Positions 49,181 through 58,957 are shown, numbered from the stretch's first letter. The stretch: DNA of 64,000 nt from Prolixibacteraceae bacterium (GCA_019459485.1 JAIBEZ010000089.1:1-64000); one strand, 5' to 3'. Numbers and translations are program-made. The notes: generated by a model not told the origin, from the sequence alone.

Positions 49181-51121
49181 ATGAAAAAATTGATCTTTCT
49201 ACTTTTTATATTGGTTTCAAATCTGGCTTTCAGTCAGTTGAATATTAATCATTACATTCGTGTTGGCGAAACCCGGATTCAGATTGGCAATTACGTTGGC
49301 GCGATCGAAAACTTTAATATTGTTATCCGTTTCAAACCCCATTTGCCCGAACCCTATTATTACAGGGCTGTGGCAAAACATCAGCTCGAAGATTTCAGAG
49401 GAGCGGTTCTGGATTACAATACAGCAATCGAGATTAAACCATATTATCCTGATGCATTTATGAACCGGGGATTGGCCTATCTGCAACTGAACGACTATGC
49501 AAAAGCCATTGCCGATTATAACCGGGCCATTGAGCTTGACCCCAATAATGCAAACATTTACAACAACCGCGGTATTGCAAAAATTTCGATGAAAGACATT
49601 GACGGTGCCATTGCTGATTATGACAAAGCGCTGGAAATCAATCCGAAATTTACCAACAGCTTCATAAACCGAAGCAATGCGAAATTAATGAAAAACGACC
49701 TTAGAGGGGCGATCAGAGATTTGAACCAGGCGATTATTATCAGGCCACATTTTGCAAACGCCTATCTTTTAAGAGGATTGGCACGTTTCGAACTCAACGA
49801 TTATGCTGCGGCTTTGCGCGATTTTGACCAGTGTATCAAACTCGAACCTCAAAACGCCTATGCTTTTAATAACCGGGGAATTGTGAAACAAAAGCTGGAA
49901 GACTTCAGAGGAGCCATTGTTGATTATAACACAGCTTTAAAAATCGACCCAACCATCGCAAATGCATATATGAATCGCGGTATTGCGCGGGAGAACCTTA
50001 AACTGCCGGGTTCGGAGGAAGATTATGCTATTGCAGCCAAACTCGATCCAAAGTTTGTATTCAATGCAAAAGAAGTCGATTCAAGTGCACTGGCGCGGGC
50101 GAGGCAACAGGCAAGTCAATCCGCTCAGAATCAATTGCCGGCGCAACAAACCCAGACGCAACCTGATCCTAACTCAACAAACGCAAACAATGGTTCGTCG
50201 AACGATCAGGCTGAAGCAGAACAGAATACCGAACCAAAAAAGGAGACACAGGAAGAACGCGACAGGAGAAGGTACCGGCTTACCTTGTCGGATGCGCGAA
50301 ATACGCCCGGGAAAGACGATAAGGAAGTTGAAGATGGCCGAATTCAGAACAAAAATATCATCATCGATTTGCAGCCAATATTTATTTTGTCGTCGTACGA
50401 TAAATATTCAACCGATTTTGAGCGTACTCAATATTATAACCTTGAACTCGAAACCATCAACAACTTCAATAATTACGATCCGGTAGTAACCATTTCAAAC
50501 AAACCGGTTGATTATCTGAAAGATGTGTTCAAGAACCACATTCTTTACTTCAACGAAAGGATTAAAAACAACAATACTGAAAGTCAGAATTATTTAAGCC
50601 GGGGAATATTTTACAGTCTGATCGAAGACTATCCCAATTCGATGACCGACCTTCAGAAAGCGATTGACCTGAATAACAAAAATGCACTGGCATATTTTTC
50701 AAGGGCAAATTGCAGCCTGAAAATGGCTGACATCATTGAACAGCTTAAACAATCTTCCGATGCAATTACTGTCGCTCTCAATTCGGATCCGAAACAAACA
50801 AAGGTAACCACTATTGAAACTGTGACTGATTACAGCGCTGTTATGAATGATTACGCAACTTGTTTGCAGCTCAATCCTGAGTTTGCTTTTGCCTATTTTA
50901 ACAAGGCATACGTAAAATGCAAAATGCGCGATTACGAAGGCGCTTTAACCGATTTAAACAAAGCCCTGGAAATTGAGACAGATTTTGCTGAAGCCTATTT
51001 TAATCGTGGTCTTACAAAAATTTACCTCGACGATGTGGAAGGTGGCGCGCTGGATTTAAGTAAAGCCGGTGAATTGGGCATTCAGGATGCTTACAACATT
51101 ATAAAACGCTATTGCAACTAA
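49181..51121 (+). CDS. exported TPR-repeat protein
   Basis: 646 residues with a signal peptide (MKKLIFLLFILVSNLAFSQ). About seven contiguous TPRs follow (residues 20-290; signatures such as YAKAIADYNRAIELDPNN and YNNRGIAKISMKDIDGAI). A Gln/Asn-rich low-complexity linker (about 305-365) and a charged segment come next, then a second TPR block (about 460-640; YEGALTDLNKALEIETDFAE). It is probably a periplasmic or outer-membrane-associated scaffold; partner unknown. The gene is 13 bp upstream of rarA. The signal peptide fixes the start; the longer frame would bury it. Confidence 0.82.
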   Translation: MKKLIFLLFILVSNLAFSQLNINHYIRVGETRIQIGNYVGAIENFNIVIRFKPHLPEPYYYRAVAKHQLEDFRGAVLDYNTAIEIKPYYPDAFMNRGLAYLQLNDYAKAIADYNRAIELDPNNANIYNNRGIAKISMKDIDGAIADYDKALEINPKFTNSFINRSNAKLMKNDLRGAIRDLNQAIIIRPHFANAYLLRGLARFELNDYAAALRDFDQCIKLEPQNAYAFNNRGIVKQKLEDFRGAIVDYNTALKIDPTIANAYMNRGIARENLKLPGSEEDYAIAAKLDPKFVFNAKEVDSSALARARQQASQSAQNQLPAQQTQTQPDPNSTNANNGSSNDQAEAEQNTEPKKETQEERDRRRYRLTLSDARNTPGKDDKEVEDGRIQNKNIIIDLQPIFILSSYDKYSTDFERTQYYNLELETINNFNNYDPVVTISNKPVDYLKDVFKNHILYFNERIKNNNTESQNYLSRGIFYSLIEDYPNSMTDLQKAIDLNNKNALAYFSRANCSLKMADIIEQLKQSSDAITVALNSDPKQTKVTTIETVTDYSAVMNDYATCLQLNPEFAFAYFNKAYVKCKMRDYEGALTDLNKALEIETDFAEAYFNRGLTKIYLDDVEGGALDLSKAGELGIQDAYNIIKRYCN

Positions 51122-51134
51122 TCTATAAAATAAT

Positions 51135-52418
51135 ATGCAGTTTGCCAATCAACCACTTGCAGAACGATTGCGCCCCGCAACCTTAAACGACTACATCGGA
51201 CAGGAACACCTGATTGGTGAAGGGGCTGTTTTGCGCAAAATGATTGAATCAGGCAAAATTTCATCGTTCATTCTGTGGGGTCCACCGGGAGTTGGAAAAA
51301 CAACACTTGCCAAAATAATAGCCAACACTCTTGAACGGCCATTTTACACTTTAAGCGCTGTCAATTCAGGAGTTAAAGATATTCGCGATGTGATCGACAA
51401 AGCGATGAAGACGCAGTTTTTCAATCATCCCAATCCAATTCTCTTCATCGACGAAATTCACCGGTTCAGCAAATCGCAGCAGGATTCGCTACTTGGTGCG
51501 GTGGAACAGGGCGTTGTTACCCTGATTGGCGCAACTACCGAAAATCCGTCGTTCGAAGTAATTTCGCCGCTATTATCGCGCTGTCAGGTTTATATATTGA
51601 AATCTCTTGACAAAAAGGACCTTCTGAAAATTGTCGATCTGGCTTTGACCAAAGATCCTTACCTGAAAACGAAGACAGTTTTGATCGAGGAGGAGGAAGC
51701 GCTGCTCCGTTTTTCGGGAGGAGATGCCCGGAAATTGCTGAACGTATTGGAATTGATGGTCAATTCAGAAGAAAATGAGACGGTTACAATCAACAATGAC
51801 AAAGTAATCGAACGGCTTCAGAACAACATGGCCATGTACGATAAAAACGGGGAAATGCACTACGACATTATCTCGGCTTTTATCAAAAGTATGCGCGGAA
51901 GTGATCCTGATGCGGCGGTTTACTGGCTGGCGCGTATGATTGAAGGTGGCGAAGATGTGAAATTTATTGCACGCAGAATGTTGGTTTTATCAGCCGAAGA
52001 CATTGGATTGGCTAATCCAAATGCCTTGTTGCTGGCCCAAAGCACTTTCGACGCAGTGCATAAAATCGGATATCCCGAAGCCCGTATTATCCTTTCGCAA
52101 TGCGCCATTTATCTGGCAACTTCGCCGAAAAGCAATTCAGCATATTCTGCAATCGACGAAGCAATTGCCCTGGTAAAAGCAACCGGTGATTTGCCGGTTC
52201 CGTTGCACATCCGCAATGCACCTACCAAGTTGATGAAAGAACTGGGTTACGGCAAAGAATACAAATATGCCCATTCGTATGAAAACAATTTTGCAGAACA
52301 GGATTTCCTTCCGAAAGAAATTAAAAACCAACGTCTTTATACCCCGCAAAACAATCCGCTTGAGGTGAAAATCCTGGAACGGCTAAAAAGTTTGTGGGGA
52401 AAACGTTACGGAAAATAG
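51135..52418 (+). CDS. rarA: replication-associated recombination protein RarA/MgsA
   Basis: 427 residues, AAA+ ATPase of the clamp-loader group that acts at stalled forks. Opening block PLAERLRPATLNDYIGQEHL, Walker A GPPGVGKT, Walker B ILFIDEIHRFSKSQQDSLL, sensor 1 GATTENPSFEV, and Arg finger in LLSRCQVY. The C-terminal MgsA domain has DPDAAVYWLARMIEGGED and ISAEDIGLANP-like sequences. Length is close to E. coli RarA. Between the TPR gene (13 bp) and an MFS gene (4 bp), so probably one transcript. Confidence 0.94.
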   Translation: MQFANQPLAERLRPATLNDYIGQEHLIGEGAVLRKMIESGKISSFILWGPPGVGKTTLAKIIANTLERPFYTLSAVNSGVKDIRDVIDKAMKTQFFNHPNPILFIDEIHRFSKSQQDSLLGAVEQGVVTLIGATTENPSFEVISPLLSRCQVYILKSLDKKDLLKIVDLALTKDPYLKTKTVLIEEEEALLRFSGGDARKLLNVLELMVNSEENETVTINNDKVIERLQNNMAMYDKNGEMHYDIISAFIKSMRGSDPDAAVYWLARMIEGGEDVKFIARRMLVLSAEDIGLANPNALLLAQSTFDAVHKIGYPEARIILSQCAIYLATSPKSNSAYSAIDEAIALVKATGDLPVPLHIRNAPTKLMKELGYGKEYKYAHSYENNFAEQDFLPKEIKNQRLYTPQNNPLEVKILERLKSLWGKRYGK

Positions 52419-52422
52419 CGTT

Positions 52423-53604
52423 ATGACCAGCAAATCTCCGGTACGCATCGAAAAAAATGTAATCATCATTTTTGGTATTACTCTGATTGCCGTGATGGGA
52501 ATTTCAAGCATCACACCGGCTTTCCCCGGAATCATCAAATACTTTGGAATCTCCACGCAACAAGTCGGCTGGCTGATTGCCGCTTTCACACTTCCGGGTA
52601 TATTTTTAACTCCGGTATCCGGAATTCTGGCCGATCGTTTTGGCCGGAAGCTGGTGTTGGTTCCCTCACTTTTTATCTTCGGAATTGCCGGTTTCATGTG
52701 TTCGTTTATGCGTGATTTTCATTTGCTGCTGGTATTTTTATTTATTGAAGGAATTGGGGCTGCGGGTCTTTCGAGCATCAACATTACGCTGATCGGCGAT
52801 TTGTATTCGGGTGAAAAACGGACAGCGCTGATGGGCTACAATGCAAGTATCCTGAGCATCGGCACTGCAGCTTATCCGGCTTTGGGAGGATTCATCGCTG
52901 TTTTTGGCTGGCAATACATTTTCTATTTGCCTTTGCTGGCAATTCCACTCGCAATTTTTGTCATTTTTGGCCTGAACAATCCGGAACCAAAAGACCATCA
53001 GGGAATCGGCGAATACTTCCGGCGAATCTGGAAAAGCATCAATCAACCGAGTGTTTGGGGACTTTTTCTGGTAAATATGCTGGTTTTCGTGTTGCTTTAC
53101 GGAGCTTATCTTACGTATTTTCCAATCTTACTTTCCGAACGATTACAGGCAACATCCGTTCATATTGGAATGATGATGTCCATCATGTCGCTGGCTACAG
53201 CAGCAACTTCATCTCAATTGGGGCGGATTAGCAAGCGATTCCGGTCAAAAACAATATTGCTTTCGGGCGCCACTTTTTATTTCCTTGCCATGCTTTCGTT
53301 GATGTTCAGTCAAAGCTGGACACAGGTAGTTGTTTCGGTCATGGTTTTCGGACTCGGTCATGGCCTGCTGCTTCCTTCCGTTCAAAATTTACTGGTTGGA
53401 TTTGCATCTATCACGGAGCGTGCAGCATTTATGTCGGTCAACAGCATGGTTTTGCGCATCGGTCAAACGATTGGCCCGTTGCTGATTGGCGTATTTTATG
53501 CAATCGGAAGCCTTCAAGGTTCTTTCATTGCCGGAGCCGTGGTCGCGATGATGATGTTTTTGGTGGTTGCCGGGATGGTGAAAGGTACGGATGATAAAGC
53601 TTAG
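52423..53604 (+). CDS. MFS transporter, drug:H+ antiporter-like
   Basis: 393 residues, about 12 transmembrane helices. The MFS loop 2-3 motif is visible as GILADRFGRKLVLVPSLFI, and the helix 4 region carries EGIGAAGLSSINITLIGDLY. Loop 8-9 has LGRISKRFRSKTILL, and a helix 11 segment reads RIGQTIGPLLIGVFYAIG. Similar to Bacteroidota MFS drug-efflux proteins; the substrate cannot be deduced. It starts four bases after rarA, so it is co-transcribed with rarA, although no functional link is known. Confidence 0.87.
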   Translation: MTSKSPVRIEKNVIIIFGITLIAVMGISSITPAFPGIIKYFGISTQQVGWLIAAFTLPGIFLTPVSGILADRFGRKLVLVPSLFIFGIAGFMCSFMRDFHLLLVFLFIEGIGAAGLSSINITLIGDLYSGEKRTALMGYNASILSIGTAAYPALGGFIAVFGWQYIFYLPLLAIPLAIFVIFGLNNPEPKDHQGIGEYFRRIWKSINQPSVWGLFLVNMLVFVLLYGAYLTYFPILLSERLQATSVHIGMMMSIMSLATAATSSQLGRISKRFRSKTILLSGATFYFLAMLSLMFSQSWTQVVVSVMVFGLGHGLLLPSVQNLLVGFASITERAAFMSVNSMVLRIGQTIGPLLIGVFYAIGSLQGSFIAGAVVAMMMFLVVAGMVKGTDDKA

Positions 53605-53817
53605 AGAAAAGTGTTGAAGTGTAAGTAGTGGATTAGCTAACTCCTTGAAATTATTCCATTAATTCTATTGTTTTTAAGAATAGAAGGTCTTAAATTAGTT
53701 TATCTTTTTTACAGATATCAAAAAGGCGCTCTTTGATAACTGGGCGAGTATGGAATCGACCAGTTTCAAACGACTTGTAATAATTTTCTAAAAGGTATAA
53801 ACTGAAAATTGAACAAT

Positions 53818-54180
53818 ATGGAATCATCAGCTTTTACGAACAAAAGAAAAATTCGCTCATTACTTCTGGCAAGCATTTTTATTGTTTTTCTTTCTTCCTG
53901 CTATTCAGTGCGCATAGTCAGCAGGGACGGCGTTCCCGAACCCAACCCAATAAATACTTCCGATGATTTTTACAAGGGGAAAAATGTGAATGTTATTGAT
54001 ACAACGACTACATTAAAACTTCAGGAGGGAGAATTTTATTTAATTGAGAAATGCGCTGCCGGAGGATTTTACTCTGTCGAATACCGGGCAACTTTTGGCG
54101 GCGTGTTGCTGAATGCAATTACATTGGGTAAGAAACGTCAGGTGAAAGTAAAATATGTATGTCTAAAACAATCTGATTAA
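53818..54180 (+). CDS. small lipoprotein of unknown function
   Basis: 120 residues. N-terminal signal with lipobox FLSSC (Cys28), so lipid-anchored. The mature part starts YSVRIVSRDGVPEPNP and ends in a basic beta-rich segment (LGKKRQVKVKYVCL). It vaguely resembles Bor/Iss-like small lipoproteins, but I do not recognise a family with confidence. Its stop lies one base before the start of the FAD oxidase gene, so the two are co-expressed. The ATG at 53818 is used; a TTG three codons upstream is possible. Confidence 0.65.
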   Translation: MESSAFTNKRKIRSLLLASIFIVFLSSCYSVRIVSRDGVPEPNPINTSDDFYKGKNVNVIDTTTTLKLQEGEFYLIEKCAAGGFYSVEYRATFGGVLLNAITLGKKRQVKVKYVCLKQSD

Positions 54181-54181
54181 C

Positions 54182-55786
54182 ATGGCAACTACTATCAAAC
54201 ATGAAATTGGAAGTTGGAATACGTTTCATAGCAATGGACCATTTCCAACCAAAGCATTGTATGTAACATCGTTGGAACAAAAAGGGAATATGCCTTCTGT
54301 AACAGATCGTTATAACGATGCGGCAAAAGAAATTCAACGCCTAATAAAAGCCGCATTAGATAATCATCAGGGTTTCAGGGCGTATGGTTCAGCATGGTCG
54401 ATGTCGCACATTGCCCATCAGAAAGACAACATGCACTACAATGCAGCCATGAATCTTAAAAGAGCGGTTTCGGCTGATGAAATGTACGTAAATTCAAGCT
54501 TTTTACAGGAAAATCTATTTTTCTTTCAGTGTGGAAATGTAATTAAAGAGATCAGCAATTTCCTGTTTGACCAGGGAAAATCACTAAAAGCCACCGGAGC
54601 CAGTAACGGCCAAACCATAGCAGGCTGCATATCTACCGGTGTTCATGGATCAGCATGGGATGTGGGTGCTGTGCAGGATAGCGTGGTTGGAATCAATCTG
54701 ATAATTGGCGAGACTGCTGATGATATTGTTTATCTGGAACGACACTCCAAACCTGCGATGAATGATCTATTTGCAAGCAGAATCAAAGCAAGGGTAATCA
54801 GAAATGATGGTTTGTTCAATGCAGCTTTGGTCAGCCTGGGTTCTTTCGGTTTCATACATGGTGTTGTGATAGAAGTGGAAAATCGTTTTTTACTGAACCG
54901 CTATGTGAAAAAATTAGATAAAGACAAAGCATTGCATCTTTCGAAAACAATGGACTTCGCAAACTCGGATTTCAAAATTCCGGGTGAAACAGATGCAAAT
55001 GGCAAGCCCAATCTTCCGTTTCATTATAAAGTATTTATTAATCCATACGTAAACGACCCCGAGTATGTAGTGGAAATAATGTACAAAAAGCCATACAGAA
55101 ATGATTATCCGGATCCGGTTCCCAAAATTAAAACAGCCGTTTACCGCGACCTTATTCTTTTATTTGCTCACATAGCTGAAAACTTTAAAAGCAGTATTCC
55201 GAAACTTATAAAAGCGTTACAAACATCTATTTTACCTCCTGTTGACATGGAGGTTACCGGAACCTTAAGTGAAATTTTCTGGGATGCCGGTTTTCAGGGG
55301 CCTGCCTATGCCTGTTCGGTTGGGATTGATTACAGAGATTCGCCAAAAGCGTTGGAATTATTGGTCAACTTAGCCAAAAATGAAGGACCAATACCCGGCA
55401 TCTATGCCATGCGGTTTGTGAAACAATCGGGTGCAACACTTGCTTTTACTAAATTCCCGGTGACCTGCATGCTCGAAATAGATGGGTTGATTTGGAACCC
55501 GAAGAACAATAATATTAGTTTGCAAAAATTTTGCACCCGAATTATCGAAGTGTTGCAAGCCAACAACATTGCCTTTACTCAGCATTGGGGCAAAAATGCA
55601 GACTGGTCTTTTCCGGGTCTGGTTCAATATATGTATGGTGATAAGGCAAATGAGTGGATGGAATACAGAAGTTCATTGCTCCGGAAGGAAACAGCAGAGC
55701 TCTTTTCCAATGATTTTCTTAAGGATACAGGATTGGCAGAATATATAACAGACGCATCGGATACATTTACAAGAACTCTTGTATAG
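54182..55786 (+). CDS. VAO/PCMH-type FAD-linked oxidase
   Basis: 534 residues. The FAD_binding_4 domain lies in the first ~250 residues: FRAYGSAWSMSHIA, and the flavin-binding core GASNGQTIAGCISTGVHGSA followed by GAVQDSVVGINLI. A substrate-binding domain follows, and HWGKNADW near residue 470 resembles the conserved His-Trp-Gly-Lys of aldonolactone and alditol oxidases. Members oxidise alcohols or lactones with O2 and release H2O2. No signal peptide is visible. The preceding gene encodes a lipoprotein one base upstream. Substrate unknown; a sugar-derived lactone or polyol is an inference from the C-terminal motif. Confidence 0.8.
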   Translation: MATTIKHEIGSWNTFHSNGPFPTKALYVTSLEQKGNMPSVTDRYNDAAKEIQRLIKAALDNHQGFRAYGSAWSMSHIAHQKDNMHYNAAMNLKRAVSADEMYVNSSFLQENLFFFQCGNVIKEISNFLFDQGKSLKATGASNGQTIAGCISTGVHGSAWDVGAVQDSVVGINLIIGETADDIVYLERHSKPAMNDLFASRIKARVIRNDGLFNAALVSLGSFGFIHGVVIEVENRFLLNRYVKKLDKDKALHLSKTMDFANSDFKIPGETDANGKPNLPFHYKVFINPYVNDPEYVVEIMYKKPYRNDYPDPVPKIKTAVYRDLILLFAHIAENFKSSIPKLIKALQTSILPPVDMEVTGTLSEIFWDAGFQGPAYACSVGIDYRDSPKALELLVNLAKNEGPIPGIYAMRFVKQSGATLAFTKFPVTCMLEIDGLIWNPKNNNISLQKFCTRIIEVLQANNIAFTQHWGKNADWSFPGLVQYMYGDKANEWMEYRSSLLRKETAELFSNDFLKDTGLAEYITDASDTFTRTLV

Positions 55787-55805
55787 CAAGGTGAAAATAC
55801 CAGTC

Positions 55806-55853
55806 AAAAAAAGAGTCAACCTAAAGAAATATTATATCGGTTGACTCTTTTTT
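55806..55853. terminator. hairpin terminator upstream of the AbiE module
   Basis: A-rich arm followed by GAGTCAACC (55813-55821) pairs with GGTTGACTC (55839-55847) and T6. Flanking A and T runs make it bidirectional. It closely resembles the hairpin at 57215-57259 on the other side of the AbiE genes. Confidence 0.85.
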
Positions 55854-55923
55854 GTTTTGATAAATATTTGTCGAATTAAAGTAGTTTTATTACTTTCGTG
55901 AACTTAAAATACGAATATTTAAA

Positions 55924-56508
55924 ATGTTTAGTTCACAAAATGCTAAAAGTGACATTGTGTTGGCCATTTATCAGGATCTGCGAACCATCTTCCGTTTGAA
56001 TGATATTGCCATGCTCACGGGCGAAACTAATTTTCAATCGCTCAGCCAAAAATTAAATTATTATGTCCGTACTGGCAAGTTGCAAAATCCACGAAAAGGT
56101 ATCTATGCTAAACCGGCCTATGATACTGAAGAACTTGCTTGCACCATATATACACCTGCATATATTTCGTTGGAATACGTTTTACAAAAAGCTGGTATTG
56201 TATTTCAGTTCGACTCGCGCCTAACGATTGTCAGTTACCTGAGCAGAAGTATCGAAGTAGAGAATAAAACCTACCTGTTCCGTAAAATTAAGGGAGAAAT
56301 CCTGGTGAATACAGCAGGGATCATCAGGCAAAACAACCAAGTGAATATAGCTACCACCGAGCGGGCATTCTTGGATTACCTTTATCTAAACACTGAATCG
56401 TATTTCGACAATCTGAATCCCATAAATAAAGATATTGTTTATAAACTATTACCTATTTATCAATCAAAAGCTTTGACGATGCGGATAAACAAACTTCTTC
56501 CAAAATGA
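55924..56508 (+). CDS. AbiEi-type antitoxin
   Basis: 194 residues. N-terminal winged helix (about 8-65; DIVLAIYQDLRTIFRLNDIA, LNYYVRTGKLQNPRKGIYAK) and a C-terminal antitoxin domain with VNIATTERAFLDYLYLNTES. This matches the AbiEi antitoxin family of type IV toxin-antitoxin systems. Its role is to repress the operon and counter the nucleotidyltransferase toxin; such modules can cause abortive infection. Its stop overlaps the toxin start by four bases. A one-mismatch -7 box (TACTTTCG) lies about 30 bp upstream. Confidence 0.85.
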   Translation: MFSSQNAKSDIVLAIYQDLRTIFRLNDIAMLTGETNFQSLSQKLNYYVRTGKLQNPRKGIYAKPAYDTEELACTIYTPAYISLEYVLQKAGIVFQFDSRLTIVSYLSRSIEVENKTYLFRKIKGEILVNTAGIIRQNNQVNIATTERAFLDYLYLNTESYFDNLNPINKDIVYKLLPIYQSKALTMRINKLLPK

Positions 56509-57203
56509 TGGATATTAACCGGCATAAATTCTTTTTGGTTCAAATTCTGAAAGATGTTTACTCAGATATTGAACTTGCCAATTGGTTGGGATTTAAAGGT
56601 GGAACTGCACTTATGTTCTTCTACGACCTGCCTAGATTTTCGATCGATTTGGATTTCAACCTTATTAATCCTGAAAAGGTGGATGCGGTTTATGAAAAAG
56701 TGCGTAACATTCTTCTCAAATATGGGAAAATAACTGACGAAGCAAAGAAGTTTTACGGACCAATCATCGTTTTGGATTATGGGGTAGATGAAAGAAAACT
56801 GAAAGTGGAAATTTCTGTACGTGAGTTCGATAACCATTATGAAATTAAAAACCTTCTCGGTATCAATATGAAGGTATTGGTGCAGCCTGATATGTTCGCC
56901 CATAAGCTTTGTGCCTTGCTCGACAGAAATGTTGTAACTAACCGAGATATTTTCGATTGCTGGTTCTTTATGCAGAAACAAACGCCGGTAAACAAGACCA
57001 TTGTTGAATCCCGCATGGAATTGTCATATACCGATTACCTTCAAAAATGCATTGATACTCTTGAATCGATGAGCGACAAAGGCTTACTGCAGGGTTTAGG
57101 CGAATTAATGGACAACGACCTTAAAAATTTTGTTCGTAGTAAATTGCGGGTTGAAACAATCGGGTTATTAAGATTTTATAAAGATTTTCCGATACTTTCC
57201 TAA
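56505..57203 (+). CDS. AbiEii-type nucleotidyltransferase toxin
   Basis: 232 residues of the AbiEii/AbiGii (DUF1814) family. The nucleotidyltransferase core is visible: GFKGGTALMFFY (29-40), with the catalytic Asp pair in RFSIDLDF (Asp48, Asp50), and a third acidic strand LKVEISVREF. A later block FAHKLCALLDRNVVTNRDIFD is typical of the family. Homologues stop growth by transferring nucleotides (AbiEii uses GTP; MenT toxins modify tRNA). The substrate here is untested. Intact, with coupled antitoxin. Confidence 0.88.
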   Translation: MMDINRHKFFLVQILKDVYSDIELANWLGFKGGTALMFFYDLPRFSIDLDFNLINPEKVDAVYEKVRNILLKYGKITDEAKKFYGPIIVLDYGVDERKLKVEISVREFDNHYEIKNLLGINMKVLVQPDMFAHKLCALLDRNVVTNRDIFDCWFFMQKQTPVNKTIVESRMELSYTDYLQKCIDTLESMSDKGLLQGLGELMDNDLKNFVRSKLRVETIGLLRFYKDFPILS

Positions 57204-57214
57204 TCTCCAAATAG

Positions 57215-57259
57215 AAAAAAGAGCCAACCGACAGTTTTATTCTGCCAGTTGACTCTTTT
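57215..57259. terminator. hairpin terminator downstream of the AbiE module
   Basis: AAAAAAGAGCCAAC (57215-57228) pairs with GTTGACTCTTTT (57248-57259) with one A-C mismatch. Placed between the converging toxin and araB genes. The GTTGACTCTTTT arm is identical to that in the hairpin at 55806-55853. Confidence 0.75.
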
Positions 57260-57265
57260 GAGTTT

Positions 57266-58939
57266 TTATTTCATCCCGAATTCAATCAGTTCACCTAATT
57301 TCAGGTATTTGGCATACAAAGTCTGGTATTTGGCTGCATTCTCAGGAATTGGGGAATAGGTGTTTTCAAAACCACCTCCCATTTTTTTCTGAGCTTCAGA
57401 AATGTTTGGATAGACACCAGCAACCACTGCTGCTGCCATAGCCGAACCCAAAGCACAAGCCTGTTCCGAACGTGCTACCTTGATTGGCATATTCAACACA
57501 TCGCATACAATCTGCATAACGAAAGGCGATTTCTTGGCCACACCGCCCAAGGCAATCACTCCATCAATTCGAACACCTTCGCTGATAAAACGATCAACAA
57601 TGGCTTTTGAACCGAATGCCGTTGCTTCAACCAATGCACGGAAAATACGCGGTGCATCCGATCCAAGGTTTAATCCTGAAATTACACCTTTCAGGTTTTG
57701 ATTGGCATCCGGAGTGCGGCGGCCATTCATCCAGTCGAGCGCTACGATGCTGCTTTCCTCAATCGAGATTTGTTCGGCAGCTATGGTCAATTCAGGAATG
57801 ATGCGCGATGAAATTTCGGCAATCATTTTGGTTTTGGTTACTTCATCAATCATTGTGCTGGTAGAAATAATCTGTTCTGAAGGCCACAGCAATACATTTT
57901 TAAACCAGGCATAAATGTCGCCGAAAGCCGATTGTCCGGCCTCCATTCCCAACATTCCGGGTACAATAGAGCCATCCACCTGTCCGCAAATTCCACTGAT
58001 CAGCTTGTCGCCCACTTCTTCCATCGGGGCAATCAGCATGTCGCAGGTTGAAGTTCCCATTACTTTGCTCAGGTAATACGGTTCAATTTCAGCGCCAACA
58101 GCCCCAAGGTGGGCGTCAAAAGCGCCGACTCCAACTTTTACATTCGATGGCAAACCCAATTTTTTAGCCCATTCCGGAGTAATCGTTCCTGCTGAAATAT
58201 CGCAGGTGAAAGTTTCCTTGAACAGGCGGTCTTTCAAACCACTCAACAGCGGATCAAGTTTTTCGAGGAACTCATCGGTGGGTAATCCTCCAAAAGCCTC
58301 GTGCCACATGGCTTTATGACCTGCTGCACAACGCGAACGTTTCAATGTTTTAGGATTGGTATTTCCGGTCAGAACGGCTGGAATCCAGTCGCAATGTTCG
58401 ACCCATGAAGTTGCAGCGCGGAAAACCCCGGCATCTTCGCGGATCACATGCAGCAATTTGGCCCAAAACCATTCCGAAGAATAAACGCCGCCTTCGAATT
58501 TGGTAAAGTCGATATTCCAAACTTTAGCGAGTTGATTGATTTCGTCGGCTTCCTTTACTCCGGTAAGATCTTTCCAAAGCACAAACATGTCATTTGGATT
58601 TTCCTCGAATCCGGGAGTTAATGAAAGCGGGGTTCCTTTTTCGTCAACGGCAACAGGGGTCGAACCGGTAGTGTCGATCGAAATTCCTACCACATTTTCA
58701 GCAACTCCGGCCGGAGCCAGTTTCAACGCCTCAACAATGGTGTATTCCATCCCTTCCAGGTAATCTTTCGGATGTTGGCGAAAGCGGTTATTGGGCGCAT
58801 CGCAATACATCTGTTTTTTCCAGCGCGGATATTCAAAAACCACACTTGCTACTTCTTCACCGTTTTCGGTGTTTACAATTAACGAACGAACAGAATCGGT
58901 ACCGTAATCAAGTCCGATGGTGTATTTTGTCTGACTCAT
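57266..58939 (-). CDS. araB: ribulokinase
   Basis: 557 residues (E. coli AraB has 566). FGGY-family kinase that phosphorylates L-ribulose to L-ribulose-5-phosphate. N-terminal phosphate-binding loop GLDYGTDSVRSLIV, catalytic Asp in GVGAFDAHLGAVGAE, AraB-specific PNDMFVLWKDLT and the C-terminal FGGY signature ALGGVAKKSPFVMQIVCD. It follows araD on the same strand, with a repeat-rich 114-bp spacer. araA (arabinose isomerase) is not in the window. Confidence 0.94.
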   Translation of the reverse strand: MSQTKYTIGLDYGTDSVRSLIVNTENGEEVASVVFEYPRWKKQMYCDAPNNRFRQHPKDYLEGMEYTIVEALKLAPAGVAENVVGISIDTTGSTPVAVDEKGTPLSLTPGFEENPNDMFVLWKDLTGVKEADEINQLAKVWNIDFTKFEGGVYSSEWFWAKLLHVIREDAGVFRAATSWVEHCDWIPAVLTGNTNPKTLKRSRCAAGHKAMWHEAFGGLPTDEFLEKLDPLLSGLKDRLFKETFTCDISAGTITPEWAKKLGLPSNVKVGVGAFDAHLGAVGAEIEPYYLSKVMGTSTCDMLIAPMEEVGDKLISGICGQVDGSIVPGMLGMEAGQSAFGDIYAWFKNVLLWPSEQIISTSTMIDEVTKTKMIAEISSRIIPELTIAAEQISIEESSIVALDWMNGRRTPDANQNLKGVISGLNLGSDAPRIFRALVEATAFGSKAIVDRFISEGVRIDGVIALGGVAKKSPFVMQIVCDVLNMPIKVARSEQACALGSAMAAAVVAGVYPNISEAQKKMGGGFENTYSPIPENAAKYQTLYAKYLKLGELIEFGMK

Positions 58940-58957
58940 TTTTATTTAGTTTAAAGT

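Noticed and set aside
53657-53690. TTCTATT/AATAGAA inverted repeat after the MFS gene
   Set aside because: Only 7 AT-rich pairs with no T tract, within the chance level for AT-rich intergenic DNA.
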